From positions 1,302,001-1,366,000 of the forward strand of contig CAVSMF010000001.1 of the NCBI GenBank assembly GCA_963728975.1: a stretch of DNA of 64,000 nucleotides. Reading direction: 5' to 3'. This document shows, in pieces, positions 40,685 to 50,430 of the stretch (position 1 is its first letter; the number at the start of each line of letters is the position of its first letter). The notes beneath the pieces were generated by a model. It saw nothing but the letters and a program-made list of their open reading frames with translations, made no database searches and was not told where the DNA came from. The translations under genes were made by a program, and so were the position numbers. Source of the DNA: DATFCK01 sp963728975. Its GTDB lineage: Bacteria > Verrucomicrobiota > Verrucomicrobiia > Chthoniobacterales > UBA10450.

Positions 40685-41706
40685 TGTTCCGAATTTAATT
40701 CAAAATTAATCCGCACATCGTAATGGCCGCCACTGCCGAGTCCATTCGGCAGAGGATCAACTTGCCTGACCTGTTTGGCAATGGCCGCAACCGATTCATC
40801 GATGATCACGTTACCGGAAGGCTTGATGATCTCAAAACTGGAAACGCGTCCATCCTTTTCAATCCGAATCTGAACCAGCGTGGAAATTTTGGCGCTGGAG
40901 GCGACCGAAGTCGTTGGCTGGATCCATTCGCTGTAGAATCGGTCGTGCAGCATACTGCCATACCATCCGAAATCGGAAGCGGTTCCACCACCGCCGCCAT
41001 GCCCGCCGGAATCTCCCGAGTCTCCCTCGCCGCTGTTCTTGCCGGCGGCAGTCGCTTCTTTTGCCGGTTTACCGCCAGTGCCGGAGTTTTCTTCGGTCTC
41101 ATGATTTTTCGCCAGGGCCGCCTTGGCGATGCGCTTCTTTTTCGCAATTTCCTCGGCCTCCTCCTCATTTTCTTTTTTCGGCTTGGGGGTCGATTTCGTT
41201 TTGGATTTTGTCGATGCCTTTGCCACAACCGTTTTTTTCTTTGAATGCGGCTTGGGAGTTTTCTTCGGCTTTGGTTTGGGCGTGGCTTTCGGTTTCGGTT
41301 TCGGCTTCGGTTTTGGTGAAGGCTTAGGCGTTGCTTTTGGCTTGGGAGTCGGAGTGGGTCTGGGAGTGGCGGTGGCGCTCGGTGTCGCAGTTGGAGTTGG
41401 CAAATGGATGTCGCTCTCGACCGAGGTTAAAACCGGGTGGTCCTCTTCCTCCTCCTTCTTCTCCGGCTTTTCAACTGGCGGAGGAGTGATCTCGGGCAGA
41501 GGAGTTGAAGCTGCGGCGGCCGGGGATGGAACCGCTCCACTGCCGGCTGCCCCCGCTGCCGCCATGTTTCCGCCGTCAATCCAAACGATGCTCGATTTGT
41601 TCGGCCTCCGGTTGTGACTGTTCCAATAAATGAGGCCGGCCACGATCAGGACGTGACCGAGCGCTATTAAGGCGACGTTGCGCCAGAACCGGCCCTGCTT
41701 CGCCAT
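40681..41706 (-). CDS. TonB/TolA-like energy-transducing protein
   Basis: 341 residues: one N-terminal TM helix (NVALIALGHVLIVAGLIYW), a long periplasmic Pro/Lys-rich arm (about 70-215) with KPKPKPKPKATPKP-type repeats and a Lys/Glu-rich coil, a Gly-rich hinge, and a TonB-type C-terminal domain (about 250-341, VQIRIEKDGRVSSFEIIKPS and then VDPLPNGLGSGGHYDVRINF). In this position it should play the TolA role. The Lys-Pro repeat would span the periplasm. It overlaps tolB by 4 bp and follows tolR by 3 bp. Confidence 0.9.
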   Translation of the reverse strand: MAKQGRFWRNVALIALGHVLIVAGLIYWNSHNRRPNKSSIVWIDGGNMAAAGAAGSGAVPSPAAAASTPLPEITPPPVEKPEKKEEEEDHPVLTSVESDIHLPTPTATPSATATPRPTPTPKPKATPKPSPKPKPKPKPKATPKPKPKKTPKPHSKKKTVVAKASTKSKTKSTPKPKKENEEEAEEIAKKKRIAKAALAKNHETEENSGTGGKPAKEATAAGKNSGEGDSGDSGGHGGGGGTASDFGWYGSMLHDRFYSEWIQPTTSVASSAKISTLVQIRIEKDGRVSSFEIIKPSGNVIIDESVAAIAKQVRQVDPLPNGLGSGGHYDVRINFELNSEQ

Positions 41707-41709
41707 TTC

Positions 41710-42126
41710 CTATTTCGTCGCGGGCGTGGTTGCGATTCCGACCTTGCTGATTTGGGCCCGCTGCAAGGCGTCCATCACTGTCATCAATTTTTGGATAGGC
41801 AATTCGCGATCCGGGCGAATGACAACGGCCAGGTCCGGGTTGGCCTGGCGCAGAGCAATCAAATCCGCGGTCAGAGCGTCGGCATCCACGATCTGATCGT
41901 TCAGCTTGATTGTCTCGGACCGATCGATCGATACGATCTGGACCCGGGATGCATTCAAGGGGGGATTGGTTGCTCCGCTGGACGGAATGACAAGGTTGAC
42001 GCTGTTCTCCAGAAGAGGGGTTGTGATCATGAAGATGATGAGCAGGACAAACGCCAGATCGAGCAAAGGCGTGATGTTAATCTCGGAGAGCGAAGAGAGA
42101 CTTTGGCGTTCGGAGTAACGTCTCAT
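41710..42126 (-). CDS. tolR: ExbD/TolR-family biopolymer transport protein
   Basis: 138 residues with a short cytoplasmic N-terminus, one TM helix (about 18-38, LLDLAFVLLIIFMITTPLLE with the functional Asp) and a periplasmic domain (VVIRPDRELPIQKLMTVMDA). It works with TolQ as the proton-driven motor. It lies 3 bp upstream of the TonB/TolA gene. A palindromic repeat fills the gap to tolQ. Confidence 0.92.
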   Translation of the reverse strand: MRRYSERQSLSSLSEINITPLLDLAFVLLIIFMITTPLLENSVNLVIPSSGATNPPLNASRVQIVSIDRSETIKLNDQIVDADALTADLIALRQANPDLAVVIRPDRELPIQKLMTVMDALQRAQISKVGIATTPATK

Positions 42127-42134
42127 GGCAAATT

Positions 42135-42229
42135 GTCATTCCGAGCCCCGAACGCTTTCGGGGTCGAAGAATCCCGGCTGAAAACGTAATGGCAGTTCCA
42201 CGGGATCTCTCGACTGCGCTCGAGATGAC
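42135..42229. repeat. GTCATCCCGAGC palindrome, copy 3, between tolQ and tolR
   Basis: GTCATTCCGAGCCCCGAACG at one end and TCTCGACTGCGCTCGAGATGAC (last 20 counted from TCGACTG) at the other. It separates two genes that are normally adjacent or overlapping. Confidence 0.85.
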
Positions 42230-42235
42230 GGAGGT

Positions 42236-42991
42236 TCATCGCCGGAAACTCGATTCCCGCACGCTGTGATCCACATATTTATGCTCGAAGTCGGAGGCAA
42301 ATTCAGCCGCGAAATTGTCCATCTCAACGATCATGGCCCGGATGCTGGTGACGAGGAAATTGTAGCCGAACATGGCGGGAATGGCGACGCAGAGCGCCGT
42401 AACCGTGGTGATCAGCGCGCCGGAAACACCCGGGGCCATGGACGCGAGATTGGGCGACCCGGCCACCGCAACTCCGGTAAACGCGTCCATCACTCCCCAG
42501 ACCGTTCCCAACAGGCCGAGAAAAGGCGAACCGCTCACCGCCGTGGCCAGCAGAATCATTTGTGATTCCAGGTCCAGGGCGGTTTCGCCGACCGCACGTT
42601 CCATGGCCGCGTTCACCGCGCCCATTTGGGCGGGCGAAATTTTGTCGGCGATCTCCAGCCGCGCTTTAAAGGTTTCGTCCACTTCGGCGGAACCGAGAAG
42701 GTGAAAAGTCATCTCCTGACAACCGGCCCGGTAAACATTGAATACCGGCGAACCCACAAACCGGGCATTCTTTTCGAACAGCCGCAACGGCTGCCGATCC
42801 TGCCGGAAAGCGGCAAGAAACCGGGCATTCTGTTTTCGGGCGAACTGGATCACCCGCAGTTTGGTGATCATGATGGACCAGCTGAAAACCGATGCCACCG
42901 CCAGCAAAGAGAGGACCAGCTTGCCGGCAATGGTTGCGTGATCGAATGCAAAGAGCAAACCACCGGCTGCTAACAAATTCGAAACGAACAT
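42236..42991 (-). CDS. tolQ: MotA/TolQ/ExbB proton channel protein
   Basis: A 251-residue protein with three TM helices (about 5-25, 120-150 and 165-190). The conserved proton-channel region reads LATAVSGSPFLGLLGTVWGV followed by MDAFTGVAV and ALITTVTALCVAIPAMFGYN. It is first in the tol cluster, 109 bp before tolR because of an inserted repeat. The C-terminus is cytoplasmic. Confidence 0.93.
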   Translation of the reverse strand: MFVSNLLAAGGLLFAFDHATIAGKLVLSLLAVASVFSWSIMITKLRVIQFARKQNARFLAAFRQDRQPLRLFEKNARFVGSPVFNVYRAGCQEMTFHLLGSAEVDETFKARLEIADKISPAQMGAVNAAMERAVGETALDLESQMILLATAVSGSPFLGLLGTVWGVMDAFTGVAVAGSPNLASMAPGVSGALITTVTALCVAIPAMFGYNFLVTSIRAMIVEMDNFAAEFASDFEHKYVDHSVRESSFRR

Positions 42992-43063
42992 TAGCGAGTC
43001 ACTTGAGCAAACAAACTAATAACGCACTCCGGCCAAAGTGCTACTGGAACTAAGCAATGGGCT

Positions 43064-43166
43064 AAGCACCAATCACCAAGCTCCAAAGAACCGCGCGCGA
43101 GTGGAATTTGGTTATTGGGTTTTGGTGTTTCTCTGGAGCTTGGATGTTGGTGATTGGAACTTTTTA
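43064..43166. repeat. Inverted repeat of the CACCAATCACCAAGCTCCAA family
   Basis: CACCAATCACCAAGCTCCAA (43068-43087) faces GGAGCTTGGATGTTGGTGAT (43136-43155). It overlaps and encodes the last codons of lgt. Related elements are at 18672 and 22914. Confidence 0.8.
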
Positions 43167-44083
43167 GGATACGTCGGGCGCAATTTCGCCACAATCACGA
43201 AAGCCAGGCCGATCAGAATCAGGAAAAAGGAATAAAATTGGCCGCGAGTGAACCCGGCGATCAGGGCCGCATCCGGTTCCCGGAAATTTTCGGCTGTAAT
43301 CCGGAACAGCGCGTAGCAGATGAAAAAGAGGCCGGTCAGCACTCCATTTGGCTGGCGGGTCCGGGTCCGGACGAACCAGAGAATGACGAAGAGAACTATT
43401 CCTTCGAGGAAAGCTTCGTAGAGCTGGGAGGGGTGGCGGGGGGTGAGAATCGTGCGCAGGATTTCCTTGAGTCGCGGTTCGCGATGGATGGCGGCGATCA
43501 GGGTCTCGGGTGTAACCAGGGATGGATCAATCGGCCGGGCGGCTGCCATGGCTCGTTCCGCTTCCAATGGATGATCCAGCAGCTCCTTGGGAAACTGCAT
43601 AGCCCACGGGACGGTGGCGACCCGGCCGTAGAGCTCGCCGTTGATAAAATTAGCGCAGCGTCCGAAAAACAGACCAATCGGTGCCGTGACCACCAGGTTA
43701 TCGCCCAGGTTGGTCCAGGAAAGTTTGTGGCGGTAGGTGTAATACAACGTAAACAGAAGAATCCCCAGCATGCCGCCATGGGCTGACATTCCCCCTTCCC
43801 AGACCCGGAGGATGGATAGCGGCTCCCGCAACATTTCCGGTTTATAGAAAAAAACATAACCGAGACGGCCGCCCAGGATCACACCGAGCAGCGCGCAACC
43901 AGTAACGAAGTCGCCGACGCGTTCCGGATCCAGATCGGCATAGCCGCGGCGGGCCAGAAAACGGAGAAGAACGAAGGAAAAAAGGAAGGCGAGGACATAA
44001 GCCATGCCGTACCAGCGCGGTCCGATGTTATCCCAGACCCGGAAGATAAACGGATCGAGATCGTGGAGGTAATAACCAAGCAT
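43112..44083 (-). CDS. lgt: Prolipoprotein diacylglyceryl transferase
   Basis: About 323 residues from the ATG at 44083 (MLGYYLHDLDPFIFRVWDNI). It transfers diacylglycerol from phosphatidylglycerol to the lipobox Cys of lipoproteins such as Pal. Motifs are GARLGYVFF-like GGRLGYVFFYKPEML, WEGGMSAHGGMLGI and the Lgt signature GRCANFINGELYGR (usually GRxGNFxNxExxG; the G after R-x is Ala). Seven TM helices are expected. The last about 17 residues (KKFQSPTSKLQRNTKTQ) are encoded by the interspersed repeat at 43064. The frame is open upstream through two further repeats. Confidence 0.93.
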   Translation of the reverse strand: MLGYYLHDLDPFIFRVWDNIGPRWYGMAYVLAFLFSFVLLRFLARRGYADLDPERVGDFVTGCALLGVILGGRLGYVFFYKPEMLREPLSILRVWEGGMSAHGGMLGILLFTLYYTYRHKLSWTNLGDNLVVTAPIGLFFGRCANFINGELYGRVATVPWAMQFPKELLDHPLEAERAMAAARPIDPSLVTPETLIAAIHREPRLKEILRTILTPRHPSQLYEAFLEGIVLFVILWFVRTRTRQPNGVLTGLFFICYALFRITAENFREPDAALIAGFTRGQFYSFFLILIGLAFVIVAKLRPTYPKKFQSPTSKLQRNTKTQ

Positions 44084-44128
44084 GCCGTGGCGATTGTGGC
44101 TGAGGTTTGCGAAACCGGCAACAGCGGT

Positions 44129-44209
44129 GTCATCCCCAGCAAAGCGAGGGATCCCGTGATGCGGCTTGAATGGAAAGGCGGCGGGATCATTCGCTCCGCT
44201 CAGGATGAC
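44129..44209. repeat. GTCATCCCGAGC palindrome, copy 4
   Basis: GTCATCCCCAGCAAAGCGAG at the left and CGCTCCGCTCAGGATGAC at the right, in the lgt leader. Confidence 0.86.
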
Positions 44210-44218
44210 ATTGAATCC

Positions 44219-44243
44219 GGGGAGCGCGGGCATGTTGCCGGCT
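44219..44243. repeat. GGGGAGCGCGGGCATGTTGC repeat, copy 1
   Basis: GGGGAGCGCGGGCATGTTGC then CGGC, between lgt and uvrA. Two more copies are in uvrA (46939 and 50382). On the reverse strand it reads GNMPALP. Confidence 0.75.
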
Positions 44244-44265
44244 GGCCCCAAGGACCGCCAGCAGG

Positions 44266-47200
44266 CTATAAATCCGCCACGGGACGGATTTGCTCTAGCG
44301 AACCAGCATTCCTTTTTAGCACCTGCCGCAGGAATGGCCCGGTCCGGCTGAGCCGATTTTCAGCTACTTCCTCCGGCGTGCCCACGGCTACGACTTCGCC
44401 CCCGTCCGCTCCGGCTTCCGGTCCAAGATCCACAATGTAATCGGCCTCGGCGATGACGCTCACGTTATGCTCGATCACGATCACAGTGTTGCCTTCGTCG
44501 ACCAGGCGATGAAGAACATTGAGCAACAGTTCGACGTCGGCCATATGCAATCCAATCGTCGGCTCTTCCAATAAATAAAGAGTCGATTTCGGCTGGCGCA
44601 TCTTGCGCATCCGCTCATTCCTGGCCCGTCCAATTCCGCGGCTGAGCTCAGTGGCGAGCTTTAATCGCTGGGCTTCTCCGCCGCTCAGGGTGGGACTGGG
44701 CTGGCCTAACCGGAGATAGCCAAGACCGGTATCGACCAGCAACGAGAGCGATCGCGCGATTTTTGGATGGACCGAAAAGAAGGTGGCCGCTTCCTCAATC
44801 GTCATTTCCATCACCTCTCCGATTGACTTTTCGTTGTAGAGGATTTCGAGAGTTTGAGGGTTGTAGCGCTTTCCCCCGCAATCTTCACAAGGCACGTAGG
44901 CGCTCGGAAGAAAATTCATCTCCAATTTTATTACGCCCTGGCCCTTGCAGGTCTCGCAGCGGCCGCCCTCGGCATTAAACGAAAACCGGCTGGCCGAATA
45001 ACCGCGCATCCGCGAAACGGGCAACTGGGCATAAAGACTTCGAATTTCATCGAAAACCTTCACGTAGGTGGCCGGAGTGGAGCGCGATGTTTTCCCGATA
45101 GGGGATTGATCGACCTCATAAACCGCTTCGAGATGGCAGGCGCATCCTGCCGGTAAATCCCCGGTTCGCGAGACGCGCCCGCCCGCGAGAGACTCTTTCA
45201 CCGCCGGAAGCAAGACATCGTGCAGCAAGGTCGATTTGCCGGAGCCGGAAATTCCGGTGATAACGGAGAAGCGACCGATTGGGAAACGGACGTCGATGTT
45301 CTTTAAATTGTTCGCCCGAGCGCCCTGTAGCTCGATCCAGTTCCCTACCTCCCCCAGTGGTCGTCGCGATTTGCGAATGGGATGAGATAACGGTTCTCTT
45401 AAACAGCGCCCGGTTTCGGAATTTTTCGCGCACTCGATGTCGTGGATGGTTCCGGCGGCGACGACGGTGCCGCCGTGAATTCCCGCCCCCGGTCCGAGAT
45501 CGACGATATGATCGGCTCGCCGCATCGTATCTTCGTCGTGCTCGACGATGACCATGGAATTTCCTTTCTCGCGCAATGCCGTTAACGTCTCCAGGAGGCG
45601 CATGTTGTCGCGGGGATGAAGACCGATGGTTGGCTCGTCCAGGACGTAGAGCACGCCTCGCAGATTGGAGCCGAGTTGGGCCGCCAGCCGGATGCGTTGC
45701 GATTCGCCGCCGCTGAGCGTCTTGGCTGAACGTCCCAGGGCAAGGTAGCCAAGCCCCACCTTCTCCATGAAACGCAGGCGCTGGCGAATCTCCGGGATCA
45801 AATCGGCGGCGATCGTCTGGTGGGTGCCGCGAAATCGCATTTTGTCGATCAGACAGAGTGCTTCCGAGGCCGACAGCTGTCCGAACCGATCGATCGTTTC
45901 CCCGTTGACCCGGACATGACGGGCGACAGGGTTGAGCCGGGCTCCACCGCAGCCCGGGCATTCCCGAGCTTCCTCCTGCTCGATCCATTCGAATTCGCGA
46001 TCGGCCGCGAGCTCGTTTTCCAAGGCGGACTCGCCATTCTCTTCAGCGCCCGTTTGCAATTGCCGGTTCCAGATTTGTCCGTAACCGCCGCATTCCCGGC
46101 AGGCGCCGTGAGGCGAATTAAAAGAGAACAAACGCGGATCGAGCTCTTCAAAAGCGCGGCCACACCCCGGACAGCTCATTTCCGTGCTCATCACGGTAAT
46201 GCGATTTTTCTTATCGAGGAGATGGGCGGTGCCGCGGCCGATCTCGAGGGCGCGTTGGACCAGGTTGCGGGCCTTGAGGATTCGTTTGGCGTCGATCACC
46301 CCGACGACGGCATCGATGGTGTGTTCTTTAAATCGCTCGAGCTTCTGGAAATGCGACACCGGAGTAAGAACCCCGTCGATGAAGAGGGTATCGAAGCCCT
46401 GCCGGTCGGCCCAGCGAGCCACGTCGGTATGAAAACCTTTGCGCGCCTTCACCAGCGGGGCCAGCACCTTCAACGGTCCGCGCCGGGCCGCTGCTTCGAC
46501 TGCTTTCACAATTGAGGCGACACTCTGCGTCTGCACCGGCAAATCGCAGTCCGGGCAAAACTGGGTTCCGGTCTTGGCGAAAAGGAGCCGGAGAAAATGG
46601 TAAACTTCCGTCACGGTGGAGACGGTCGACTTCCCTCCGCCGCGCGTGACCCGTTGCTCGATCGCGACGCTGGGGGGCAGTCCTTCGACCAGATCGACAT
46701 CGGGCTTTTCGAGCTGTTCGACAAACTGGCGCGCGTAAGGCGACATGCTGTCGAGGAATCTTCGCTGGCCCTCGGCAAAGAGAATGTCAAAAGCGAGCGT
46801 CGATTTTCCGGAACCGCTCAGCCCGGTGATGACCACTATTTTGTCGCGTGGAATTTTGACGTTGAGGTTTTTGAGGTTGTGTTCGCGCGCGCCGTAAACG
46901 GCGATGACGCGGTTGTGCGGAGCACCCATCGCGGTGCTGGGGAGCGCGGGCATGTTGCCCGCTCCGTCCGGCATTTTGCCGGACGGCTCTTCCGCGGCGC
47001 GGAGCAGAGGTTCGCTGTCTGCGTCGAGATAAAGACGTTCCCGAGTTCGCGGCAGAATGCCGCGAACAGCGGGCCGCAAGCGCGCGGTCCCCTTGCCCAG
47101 AATAGCACGGAGGAACCGGCCCGTATGCGATCGCTCGATCCTTGCAATCTGTTGGGGCGTTCCGGCGGCCACCACTTCACCGCCCGCGTCTCCCGCTTCG

Positions 47201-50200
47201 GGACCGAGATCGATAATCCAGTCGGCGCATTTGATCACTTCCAGGTTGTGCTCGATTACGACGATCGAATGACCGGCAGCGACCAGGCGCTGAAACATCC
47301 GCAAGAGCATGGCAACATCGTCGAAATGCAGGCCGGTGGTCGGTTCGTCGAAAATGAACAGGTTTCCACCGGCGGACTCTCCGTTGGCCGAACGTTGAAC
47401 CGCTGCCCCGCCGCCGCCTGGTGAACGCCGATTTTCTCCTTCGCCCAAGTGCCTAACGAGCTTCAATCTTTGCGACTCCCCGCCCGAGAGAGTATTGAGG
47501 GGTTGCCCTAACCGCAGGTAACCAAGCCCGACCTCATCCAGGACGCCGAGCGGCCCGGACAAACTGTTCTGTTCCCCGATCTGGCCAAAAAATCGGATCG
47601 CTTCGGCCACGGTCATTCCGAGCAGGTCGTGAATCGACTTGCCGTGCAGCTGCACTTTCAACACGTGCGGTTGAAACCGCGTGCCTTCACATTCGGCGCA
47701 GCGGACATAGAGATCGCTGAGAAATTGCATTTCGATTTTCTCAAAGCCGGTGCCGCAACAGCGTTCGCATCGGCCACTGCCGGAGTTGAAGGAGAACGCG
47801 CTGGCGGTGAGTCCCTGAGCCATCGCTTCCGGCTGGGCCGCGAAAAGTTCGCGGACCCGGTCGTAGAGGCCGAGATAGAGAATCGGTGTCGATCGGGGGG
47901 TGCGGGCGAGCGGGGCCTGATCGACCATGATCAACTCGTTGAACCGGTGCGCTCCGGTGACTGATTTGCAAAGACCGGGCTCCTGGTCCGAAGAGTGGCC
48001 TTTGGCCCGCAACAGATTTCGGTAGAGCACATCGTGGATGAGGGTCGATTTGCCGGAGCCGGAAACGCCGGTGATACAGGTGAAAACGCCGAGAGGAAGA
48101 TCGACATCGATGTTTTTCAGGTTGTGCTCACGCGCACCGCTGATCTTGATGGAATTGGTCGAGGTCCGCCGCGATTTGGGGATCGGGATCGATCTGCTGC
48201 CGATGAGATAGTCGCGCGTTAACGATTGGTGGATCGTGCTCTCCGAGCGCGATGCTACAGCCGAAGCCGCGAAGCGGCTCAAATTTGATCGCTTCGCGAT
48301 GTTGTTTGGCATCGTGCGCAGAGCGCCCGATCCACCTAAAAACTCTGTAAGAACCCCACTCCACACGATCTCGCCGCCGCCCTCTCCGCGTCCTGGACCG
48401 ATGTCGATCAGGTTGTCCGCGGCGCGAATAACCTGTTCTTCGTGTTCAACCACCAGGAGGGTGTTCCCTTTGTCGCGCAAATTATGCATGACCCGCACCA
48501 GACGGCCGACGTCGCGCGGATGCAGCCCGACGCTTGGTTCGTCCATGACGAAAAGGGCGTTGACCAGGGAAGCTCCCAGGCAGGTGGTCAGATTTACCCG
48601 TTGTAACTCCCCGCCGCTCAATGTCCGAGTGGAACGATCCAGGGTGAGATAGCCAAGGCCGACCTCATTGAGGTAGTGAAGCCGCGCGCAAATCTCATCC
48701 CGCAACATTCGGGCAGTGGAATCGTCCGTGGAGATGTCGATCCCCGCCAAAAGATCGCGCGCCTCCGAGATGGAGAGCGCCTGAAATTCAGGAAGGGTGA
48801 GAGAGGCGCGCTTTTTCAGGTTGCGATTCGATTGGTCCCTGGCGTCACGAATTTTATAATTGAGCGCTTCGGGCTGGAATCTTCCGCCATTGCAGGTCGG
48901 GGCAAGTTGTATAGGCGCGATAGCGGCTGAGCAGCACCCGCATATGCATTTTGTAGGTTTGCGACTCGAGCCAGCGGAAAAAGCCCCGGACGCCGTACCA
49001 GCGATCGTCTTCGTAATCGTCTTCAGTGTAATCGCCGCGTTTCTCGCCGTTAATGACGAAATCCTGGTCCGCCTTCGGCAATTCCTCGAACGGAGCGTGA
49101 ATGTCGATTTCCTCCCGGGCGCAGGCGCGAAGCAGATCTTTTTGCGATTGGCCGAATTCCTCGCCGCGAAAAACCCGGACCGCGCCTTGTTTGATGCTGA
49201 GGCTCCGGTCGGGAATGGCTTTGGTCAGATCGATGGTAATGGTGCGGCCAAATCCGCGGCAATCCGGACAGGCGCCGAGCGGGTTATTAAAGCTAAACAG
49301 ACCGGGAGTGGGCGGTCGAATATCGATATCGCAATGAGGGCAATGCCAGCCGGTGGAAAAAGGATGTTCGGATTGTGGATTGCGGATTGCGGCCTCTGGC
49401 TCGGAAGAGCCGACGGCTCGGAGAGATTGCGGATTGGACGATTGCGCCTTCCTTATTGAGCGTTGAGCGTTGGGCGTTGAACGTTGAGCGTTTCCCTGCT
49501 CCGCCACCGGCACAATATTGAGCTGTCCTTTGCCGAAGCGGAGCGCCGTTTCGATCGCTTCGGTTAGACGGGAATAGTTTTCGGAACGAATGGCGATTCG
49601 GTCCTGGATAACCTGGACCCGCGCGCCTAACCGCTCCATGTCTGGCTCGGCATCGACCCGCACAATCCTTTGGTCGATCCAGACGCGAAGGTAGCCCTGC
49701 TGCTGGAGGAAATTAAAAAAATCGCGCGGGGCGGTTTTGGCCGGGACCGGGACCCAGAACGTGATCAGGACAACGGCCGGGTCATCCCGACCAGAGGGAA
49801 GCGGAGTGGAGGGATCCCGCGGGGTAACCGATCGGTTTCGCGACGGGATTTCTCGGCTTCGCTCGAAATGACTCGAAACCTGATCGGCGATAGATTTCGC
49901 GGTCTCCGGCCGGATTTCGCGGCCGCAGCTTGGACAAAATGCCTGGGTCACCCGCGGCCAGAGCAGTTTCAGGTAGTCGTTGATTTCAGTGATGGTGCCG
50001 ACGGTGGAGCGCGAGGTCTTGACCGGGTTGGATTGCTCGACCGCGATAGCCGGAGGTATTCCACGGATATCGTCCACTCGCGGCTTATCCATTCGATCAA
50101 GGAACTGCCGCATGTAAGGGCTGAATGTCTCCACGTAACGGCGCTGGCCTTCGGCGTAAATAGTGTCGAAGGCGAGACTCGATTTTCCGCTCCCGCTCGG

Positions 50201-50398
50201 TCCGGTAACGACTGTCAATTTCCCCAAGGGGACATCAACGTCGACGCCTTTGAGGTTGTTCTGGCGAGCGCCTCGGACCTCGATGCAGCCGGAAGGGGCG
50301 GGTTTGACACCGCGTTTTCTTTTGCCCAGTTTTGAACCCACCAAAGATAATTCCAGATCGCGAACCGATTCGCAAATTTTTGGGGAGCGCGCGGGCAT
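44266..50398 (-). CDS. uvrA: Double-length UvrA (tandem UvrA fusion), one frameshift
   Basis: The excinuclease ABC damage-recognition ATPase, here two UvrA copies in one gene. The first half (to about 47000) and second half each have two ABC modules: Walker A VVTGPSGSGKSSLAFDTIYA and CITGVSGSGKSTLIHDVLY, then VITGLSGSGKSTLAFDILFA and VITGISGSGKSTLLHDVLLP, with LSGGE signatures and zinc-binding CxxC pairs. Near 48893 an extra C (GACCTGC for GACTGC) breaks the frame after YTTCPD; correcting it joins the 514-codon and 1494-codon frames into about 2043 residues. Several low-complexity inserts coincide with interspersed repeats (45130, 46940-47090, 48210-48330, 49365-49498, 49781-49872). The ATG at 50398 lies in a repeat; TTG or GTG codons near 50345 could be the real start. 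Chlamydial UvrA is also double-length. Confidence 0.92.
46939..46964. repeat. GGGGAGCGCGGGCATGTTGC repeat, copy 2, inside uvrA
   Basis: Lies in the linker between the two UvrA halves and is translated as part of GAGNMPALPS. Neighbouring small hairpins (GTCCGGCATTTTGCCGGAC at 46966) are translated as PSGKMPDG. Confidence 0.78.
49453..49493. repeat. TCAACGCTCAAC-family repeat inside uvrA
   Basis: ATTGAGCGTTGAGCGTTGGG and GTTGAACGTTGAGCG, translated in uvrA as NAQRSTPNAQRSIRK. Same family as 7531-7620. Confidence 0.82.
49781..49872. repeat. GTCATCCCGAGC palindrome, copy 5, inside uvrA
   Basis: GTCATCCCGACCAGAGGGAA at one end and TCTCGGCTTCGCTCGAAATG-AC at the other, translated in frame as an insert including SREIPSRNRSVTPRDPSTPL. 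Confidence 0.85.
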
Positions 50399-50412
50399 GT
50401 TGCCCGCTCTCC
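50382..50412. repeat. GGGGAGCGCGGGCATGTTGC repeat, copy 3, at the uvrA start
   Basis: GGGGAGCGCGCGGGCATGTT then GCCCGCTCTCC. The only upstream ATG of uvrA falls in this element. Confidence 0.75.
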
Positions 50413-50430
50413 CGGGACCGCAGCCGCGTT

